A stretch of DNA of 9,650 nt from CANKBT01 sp038236005. GTDB lineage: Bacteria; Actinomycetota; Actinomycetes; Mycobacteriales; SCTD01. The stretch covers positions 1 to 9,650 of the forward strand of contig JBBSTI010000135.1 of NCBI GenBank assembly GCA_038236005.1, read 5' to 3'. Below, piece after piece: positions 6,298 through 9,650 of this stretch (position 1 is the stretch's first letter; the number at the start of each line of letters is the position of its first letter). Under the pieces are notes generated by a model. That model did no database searches, had not been told where the DNA came from, and saw only the letters and a program-made list of their open reading frames with translations. Both the position numbers and the translations under genes were made by a program.

Positions 6298-8349
6298 ATG
6301 CCCCCCACCCATGCCGCCGGCGCGCTGGCAACGCCGCCGGCACCACACACCGACGACGCCTTGCGCGGGGTCGCCGCCTTGCTGGAACCCCGCTCGGTCG
6401 TCGTCGTCGGGCCGTCGGAACGCAACCCCGCGGTCGTCCGCAATGCGCTGTCCGGGTCGCTGCGGGCCATGGGCGTGCACCCCAGCCGGCTGGCCGTCGC
6501 AGGGTTGCCCTGCGTGCCGCGCGTCAGCGACCTGCCGTTCGTCCCGGACACCGCCGTGCTGGCCGTCGGGCACCGGCAGGTCGAGGGTGTCCTCCGGGAC
6601 CTCGTGGACGCCGGTGTGCGCGGTGTCGTGCTGCCCGGCCTGGGTAGCGAGGCCGGTGCCGACGGCGCCGCGGTGGTCGCCCGGGTCAGCGCGTTGATCG
6701 CCGAGTCCGACCTGGAGGTGCTCGGGCACAACTGCATGGGCGCTGCCCGGCCCGGCGCGTCCACCTGGATCGGCACGTTGCCGCCCACGTTCCTCCCTGG
6801 CCGGGTGTCGGTGGTGGCCCAGTCCGGCTCGGTCGCCGAGGCCTTCACCACGCTCGGGCCGCGGATCGGCTTCCGATCGGTGGTGTCGACCGGCAGCGAG
6901 CTGGGCCGGGACGCCGCCGACGTCCTGGCGCACTTCGCCGACGACCCCGGCACCGCGGCGATCGGGCTCTTCCTGGAATCGGTGCGGCGGCCTCAGGCGT
7001 TCCTGCGTGCCCTGGAGCTGTGCGCCCGCCGCGACAAGCCGGTGGTCTGCCTCAAGGTGGGCCGCTCCCGGGCCGCGGCGCAGGTCGCGCTGGCGCATAC
7101 CGGCGCGCTCGTCGGGTCCGGGGCCGCGTTCTCCGCGGTGCTCCGCCGGTTCGGCGTGCTCGAGGTACCGGACTTCCAGGAGATGACCGAGCTGCTGGAG
7201 GTGCTCGGCGCGCCGCGTGTCGTGCGGGGCGTCCGGCTCGCCGCGGTCTCGGAGTCCGGTGGTGAGTCCGGGCTGCTGGCCGACGCCGCCGAGGCCCACG
7301 GGCTGGCGTTCGAGCCGTTCCCGGAGCCGGTCTCCGACGCCCTGACCGGCCTCTTCCCGGCGCTCGGCCGGCCGCACAACCCACTGGATGTGTGGGGCAT
7401 CGACCGGCCCGAGCTCGCTTTCCCCCAGACGCTCGAGGTGCTCGCCGCCTCTGGCTCCTTCGACGTGCTCATCGGTCAGGTCGACCTGTCGGCGTACCGC
7501 GGGGCGGCGGAGAACGTGTGGTGCGAGATGGTGGTCCGCTCGCTGGGCGAGCTGGCCGACCGCTACGACATCGCTCCCGTCGTGGTGTCGGTGGCCGCCG
7601 TCGACGCCCCGCCACACATCGCTGCGGCGGCCCGGGAGTGCGGCGTGCCGCTGGTCCGGGGCATCGGCCGGGCCCTCGGCGTCCTGAGCCGGCTCGGTGC
7701 CCGCACCCAGCCCGCGCCATGGTCGCCGACGGCGCAGGACCCCGCGCCGCGGCTGCCCGGCAGCGGGAGCCTCTCCGAGCACGACTCGGCCGCGGTGCTG
7801 GAGGCCTACGGCGTGCCCTTCGGCCCGCGCCGGCGGGCGGTGACCCCGGAGGCGGCAGCACGAGCCGCGGCCGGGATGGGCTTCCCGGTGGTGGTGAAGG
7901 TCGATGGCCCGGCGCACAAGGCCGCCACCGGCGGTGTCGTGCTCGGCCTGGAGAACGAGGCCGACGTCGCCGCGGCCGCGCGGCGGCTGGGGCCGGTACT
8001 CGTGGCCCGGCAGGTGCCGGCGGGGCTGGAGGTGTACGTCGGCATGTGCCGGGACGCCGCCTTCGGTCCCGTACTCACCGTGGGGCTGGGCGGCGTGGCC
8101 GTGGAGTCGACCACCCCGGCGACGGGCTGGGGACCACTGGACGAGCTGTCGGCCGGGGAGCTCGTCGACCGGGCGGGCCTGCCCACCGCCGTCCGCGCCG
8201 ACCTGGTCCGCGTGCTGCTGGCCGTCAGCCGGCTCGCCGTCGAGCACCCGGAGGTGGTGGAGGTCGACGTCAATCCGCTGATCGCCGTCCCCGGCGGCCT
8301 GGTCGCCGTCGACGCCCTGATCGTCGTCGACACCGGGGAGGCACCGTGA
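6298..8349 (+). CDS. NDP-forming acyl-CoA synthetase (fused CoA-ligase and ATP-grasp domains)
   Basis: A 683-residue single-chain member of the ADP-forming acyl-CoA synthetase family (annotated as acetate-CoA ligase family; relatives include Pat-type and FerA-type enzymes). It joins a carboxylic acid to CoA with ATP hydrolysed to ADP and phosphate, through a phospho-histidine. Domain order: CoA-binding Rossmann domain about 20-155 (LLEPRSVVVVG); succinyl-CoA-ligase-like domains about 165-465, with VAQSGS at 173-178 and the phosphorylated-His motif AHTGALVGS around His267; then an ATP-grasp domain about 490-683, with the second His540 in AHK..TGGV, the LGGVAVE segment at 597-603 and VDVNPLI at 656-662. 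The usual HKSDxGGV is HKAATGGV, so the Ser/Asp are lost. No acetyltransferase domain is attached. The stop overlaps the GTG of the hydratase gene, tying the CoA activation step to a crotonase-type step. Substrate unknown. Confidence 0.93.
   Translation: MPPTHAAGALATPPAPHTDDALRGVAALLEPRSVVVVGPSERNPAVVRNALSGSLRAMGVHPSRLAVAGLPCVPRVSDLPFVPDTAVLAVGHRQVEGVLRDLVDAGVRGVVLPGLGSEAGADGAAVVARVSALIAESDLEVLGHNCMGAARPGASTWIGTLPPTFLPGRVSVVAQSGSVAEAFTTLGPRIGFRSVVSTGSELGRDAADVLAHFADDPGTAAIGLFLESVRRPQAFLRALELCARRDKPVVCLKVGRSRAAAQVALAHTGALVGSGAAFSAVLRRFGVLEVPDFQEMTELLEVLGAPRVVRGVRLAAVSESGGESGLLADAAEAHGLAFEPFPEPVSDALTGLFPALGRPHNPLDVWGIDRPELAFPQTLEVLAASGSFDVLIGQVDLSAYRGAAENVWCEMVVRSLGELADRYDIAPVVVSVAAVDAPPHIAAAARECGVPLVRGIGRALGVLSRLGARTQPAPWSPTAQDPAPRLPGSGSLSEHDSAAVLEAYGVPFGPRRRAVTPEAAARAAAGMGFPVVVKVDGPAHKAATGGVVLGLENEADVAAAARRLGPVLVARQVPAGLEVYVGMCRDAAFGPVLTVGLGGVAVESTTPATGWGPLDELSAGELVDRAGLPTAVRADLVRVLLAVSRLAVEHPEVVEVDVNPLIAVPGGLVAVDALIVVDTGEAP
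8335..8341 (+). promoter_or_regulatory. Ribosome binding site of the hydratase gene
   Basis: GGGGAGG ends 4 bases before the GTG at 8346, inside the end of the synthetase gene. It decides for the GTG start; the frame is open upstream, but only as a shadow of the synthetase. Confidence 0.65.
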
Positions 8350-9167
8350 ACGATCTCGTCCTGCGGGACCAGCGGGGGGCGGTCCGCCGGCTCACCCTGA
8401 ACCGGCCCGACAAGCTCAACGCATTGAACCGGGCCATGGTCGTCCGGCTGGCGGAGGAGCTGTCGGCGGCCGAGGCGGACGACGGCACCAAGGTCGTCGT
8501 CCTGGCCGGGTCGGGCAGGGCGTTCTGCGCCGGCTTCGACCTCGCCGAGGAGGCTGCCGACGGGATCGAGGGGGTCGCCGCCTGGCGGGACGTGCTGGCC
8601 GCCGACATCGACCTGACGATGCAGTTGTGGTCGCTCACCAAGCCGACGATCGCGGCGGTGCACGGCTGGTGCTTGGCCGGCGGCTGCGACCTCGCGCTGG
8701 CCTGCGACATGGTGCTGGCGACGCCGGACGCCCGCTTCGGGGAGCCGGAGATCCGCTACGGGTCCGGCCCGGCGACGATGCTCATGCCGTTCGTCCTGGG
8801 CGAGAAGAAGACCAACGAACTGCTGTTCACCGGCGACTCGGTGGACGCGCAGGAGGCTCTGCGGCTGGGCCTGGTGAACACCGTCGTCGACGATCTTGAG
8901 GTGGCCGTGGCCGACCTGTGCCGGCGGATCACCCCCACCCCGCTGGGCACGCTGCGCTACACCAAGATCGCGCTGACCCGGGCCTACGAGGCGATGGGGC
9001 TGCGACAGGCGGTGGCCGCCAACCACGACCTGTCAGCGGTCCTCAACAGCCTGGACTCTCCCGAGCAGCAGGCCTTCGACGCGATCGTCCGCGACCAGGG
9101 CCTCAAGGCCGCCCTCGCCTGGCGCGATGCCCGGTACGCAGGGGACGCCGCGGTCGTGTCGGGGTGA
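8346..9167 (+). CDS. Enoyl-CoA hydratase/isomerase (crotonase) family protein
   Basis: A 273-residue crotonase-fold enzyme acting on an acyl-CoA, very probably the product of the synthetase with whose stop its GTG overlaps. The N-terminus has the family pattern LTLNRPDKLNALN (16-28). Oxyanion-hole glycines lie in AFCAGFDL (59-66) and LAGGCDLALACD (110-121). The second catalytic Glu is Glu135 in FGEPEIRYG. The position 20 residues earlier, Glu in classical hydratases, is Asp115. The GSGPATMLMP stretch replaces the usual GxxPGxGGTQRL, a pattern I associate with a crotonase subgroup often next to NDP-forming acyl-CoA synthetases. Hydration, isomerisation, dehydration or hydratase/lyase cleavage are all possible in this superfamily, so the exact reaction is left open. 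Confidence 0.92.
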   Translation: MNDLVLRDQRGAVRRLTLNRPDKLNALNRAMVVRLAEELSAAEADDGTKVVVLAGSGRAFCAGFDLAEEAADGIEGVAAWRDVLAADIDLTMQLWSLTKPTIAAVHGWCLAGGCDLALACDMVLATPDARFGEPEIRYGSGPATMLMPFVLGEKKTNELLFTGDSVDAQEALRLGLVNTVVDDLEVAVADLCRRITPTPLGTLRYTKIALTRAYEAMGLRQAVAANHDLSAVLNSLDSPEQQAFDAIVRDQGLKAALAWRDARYAGDAAVVSG

Positions 9168-9253
9168 GCCGGCACGAGCACCTCTACCTCGACGGCGGCC
9201 GGGTGCAGCCGGTGATCCCCGACGTGGCCGAGGTCGTCGACTCGGCGCCGTGA
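9164..9253 (+). pseudogene. Truncated N-terminus of a second aldehyde dehydrogenase
   Basis: A 29-codon frame starts with a GTG that overlaps the hydratase stop (GTGA), the same junction style as the real genes in this operon. It reads MSRHEHLYLDGGRVQP and then VAEVVDSAP before TGA. This matches the typical first residues of aldehyde dehydrogenases (a Tyr/Leu-Ile-Asp-Gly-x-Trp/Arg-Val-x-Pro pattern followed by EVVxPAT). Nothing ALDH-like continues in any plus-strand frame after 9253; instead minus-strand transposase-like sequence begins. I read it as the leftover start of a former final operon gene, cut by an insertion or a deletion. Similarity is judged by eye over a short stretch, so a chance small frame is possible. 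Confidence 0.55.
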
Positions 9254-9304
9254 CCGCGACGGCACTTCGTCCGGGCTGACCGCCAGCGCCTGCTCGCCCA
9301 GTCC

Positions 9305-9337
9305 AGCGCCCGCCGGGAACAGCTCCCGGCGGGCGCT
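9305..9337. terminator. Perfect 14-bp hairpin, possible bidirectional terminator
   Basis: AGCGCCCGCCGGGA (9305-9318) and its exact reverse complement (9324-9337) flank a 5-base loop ACAGC. The stem is almost all G-C and would be very stable as RNA. It lies 138 bases after the hydratase stop and about 160 bases past the stop of the convergent minus-strand gene, so it could end transcription from both sides. There is no T-run on either side, which is common for hairpin terminators in high-GC actinomycetes but leaves the function unproven. It overlaps the decayed transposase fragment. Confidence 0.5.
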
Positions 9338-9401
9338 CGGCCAAGAACGCGGCCACGCCGCCCCGTGGCAACAGGTGACCCGACACCGACTCGGCATCCA
9401 T
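9308..9401 (-). pseudogene. Frameshifted transposase N-terminal fragment (IS1182-like)
   Basis: Read on the minus strand from an ATG at 9401, the frame gives MDAESVSGHLLPRGG and then VAAFLAE, ending at 9336. After a four-base step (9335-9332) the next frame continues RRELFPAG (9331-9308). Joined, these resemble the segment GHLLPxGSxFAFLAEHRRELFP that I recall from the N-terminus of actinobacterial IS1182-family transposases. A +1 insertion or -2 deletion would explain the frame change. The rest of the transposase, including any DDE residues, is absent. The family assignment is from memory and by eye. Confidence 0.5.
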
Positions 9402-9498
9402 CACCACATGCTCAGGGTGAAAGTCCCCTGCACGACCCGAATCGTTCTCCCGACCCTCGCGCGCACCGGGCAGCCGCGCCGAGATGTTCAGCAGACTC

Positions 9499-9650
9499 CT
9501 AGTTCGGAGCGGGCTCGGTGAGCTGCTTGGTCCGCACGAGGTCCCAGCCCTCGACCTCCTCGGGCTTGCGCGGGTCCGGGCCGATGTAGCGGGCCGAGGG
9601 ACGCACGAGCCGCCCGGTGGTCTTCTGCTCGAGGATGTGCGCACACCAGC
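9499..9650 (-). CDS. Probable citrate synthase, C-terminal end only
   Basis: The last 50 codons of a minus-strand gene that enters from the right edge and stops with TAG at 9501-9499. The visible protein begins WCAHILEQ, continues through GRLVRPSARYIGPDPRKPEE and ends LTEPAPN. The GWxAHxxEQ...RLxRPxAxYxGP pattern is the C-terminal signature of citrate synthase and methylcitrate synthase proteins, including the conserved Arg-Pro before the final Tyr-Gly. These enzymes condense oxaloacetate with acetyl-CoA or propionyl-CoA. The catalytic His and Asp residues are outside the window, so citrate and methylcitrate synthase cannot be separated. The gene converges on the operon and is probably unrelated housekeeping, although a methylcitrate synthase would handle propionyl-CoA from acyl-CoA breakdown. 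Confidence 0.7.
   Translation of the reverse strand, partial: WCAHILEQKTTGRLVRPSARYIGPDPRKPEEVEGWDLVRTKQLTEPAPN

Larger units (their letters stand above)
9254..9498 (-). mobile_element. Decayed insertion sequence remnant between the operon and the convergent gene
   Basis: These 245 bases contain no intact gene. On the minus strand the middle encodes a frameshifted transposase-like N-terminus, preceded by about 95 bases that would be the element's left end and leader. The right limit is drawn at the base before the stop codon of the convergent gene; the left limit is drawn where the dehydrogenase fragment stops. No target-site duplication or matching second inverted repeat is visible, so the other end of the element appears to be deleted. 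Limits are inferred. Confidence 0.4.

Noticed and set aside
5478..6953. A 491-codon minus-strand open frame across the ATPase/synthetase junction
   Set aside because: It spans two well-supported plus-strand genes and their gap, has no family signature and changes composition along its length; a GC-driven shadow.
6115..8247. A 710-codon open frame on the minus strand opposite the acyl-CoA synthetase
   Set aside because: Product is rich in Arg, Gly, His, Gln and Pro with no recognisable motif, and the opposite strand encodes a full family protein with correct motifs. Long antisense frames are expected at this GC content.
9441..9480. Weak GC inverted repeat (GCGCGC ... CGCG) as a terminator for the convergent gene
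   Set aside because: Only about 4-5 matching bases with a long loop; far weaker than the perfect hairpin at 9305-9337.
9033..9644. A 203-codon minus-strand open frame across the right end
   Set aside because: It strings together three unrelated pieces: the wrong frame of the citrate-synthase-like end, the first part of the transposase fragment, and antisense of the hydratase. Only the middle part carries recognisable sequence.

Overview
The window is about 9.65 kb of very GC-rich DNA (my estimate is well above 70%). Codon third positions are almost all G/C, GTG starts are common, and adjacent genes overlap by a few bases. This points to a high-GC actinomycete; a Geodermatophilus/Pseudonocardia-type organism is a guess, not shown by the sequence. 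There is no tRNA, rRNA or CRISPR array.

From position 1 to 9167 there is one dense plus-strand gene train: an aldehyde dehydrogenase cut off by the left edge; a zinc-dependent medium-chain alcohol dehydrogenase; a complete peptide/nickel-type ABC importer core (two permeases and one fused double ATPase); a single-chain NDP-forming acyl-CoA synthetase; and an enoyl-CoA hydratase/isomerase-family protein. Three junctions inside the transporter block and the synthetase-hydratase junction are 1-4 base start/stop overlaps. The other two gaps are 31 and 34 bases. No promoter or terminator is visible between them, so they look like one operon whose promoter lies left of the window. Read together they suggest uptake of a small organic substrate, alcohol/aldehyde oxidation, CoA activation of an acid, and crotonase-type processing of the acyl-CoA. 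The substrate is unknown. A hydroxycinnamate-like route (FerA/FerB/Vdh-like logic) is one testable idea. No substrate-binding protein gene is present here.

The right end (9164-9650) is the unusual part. The hydratase stop overlaps a GTG that opens a 29-codon frame resembling the first residues of a second aldehyde dehydrogenase, and this frame then stops abruptly. It abuts about 245 bases that encode, on the minus strand, a frameshifted piece resembling the N-terminus of an actinobacterial transposase (IS1182-like by memory). A perfect 14-bp hairpin spans the frameshift. The element remnant ends at the stop codon of a convergent minus-strand gene whose last 50 codons look like the C-terminus of a citrate synthase. 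The simplest reading is that an insertion sequence cut the operon's last gene, then decayed, leaving a hairpin that may now end transcription between converging genes.

I see no clearly undescribed system. The best leads are the truncated dehydrogenase/transposon scar, the operon's unknown substrate, and the Glu-to-Asp change in the hydratase active site.
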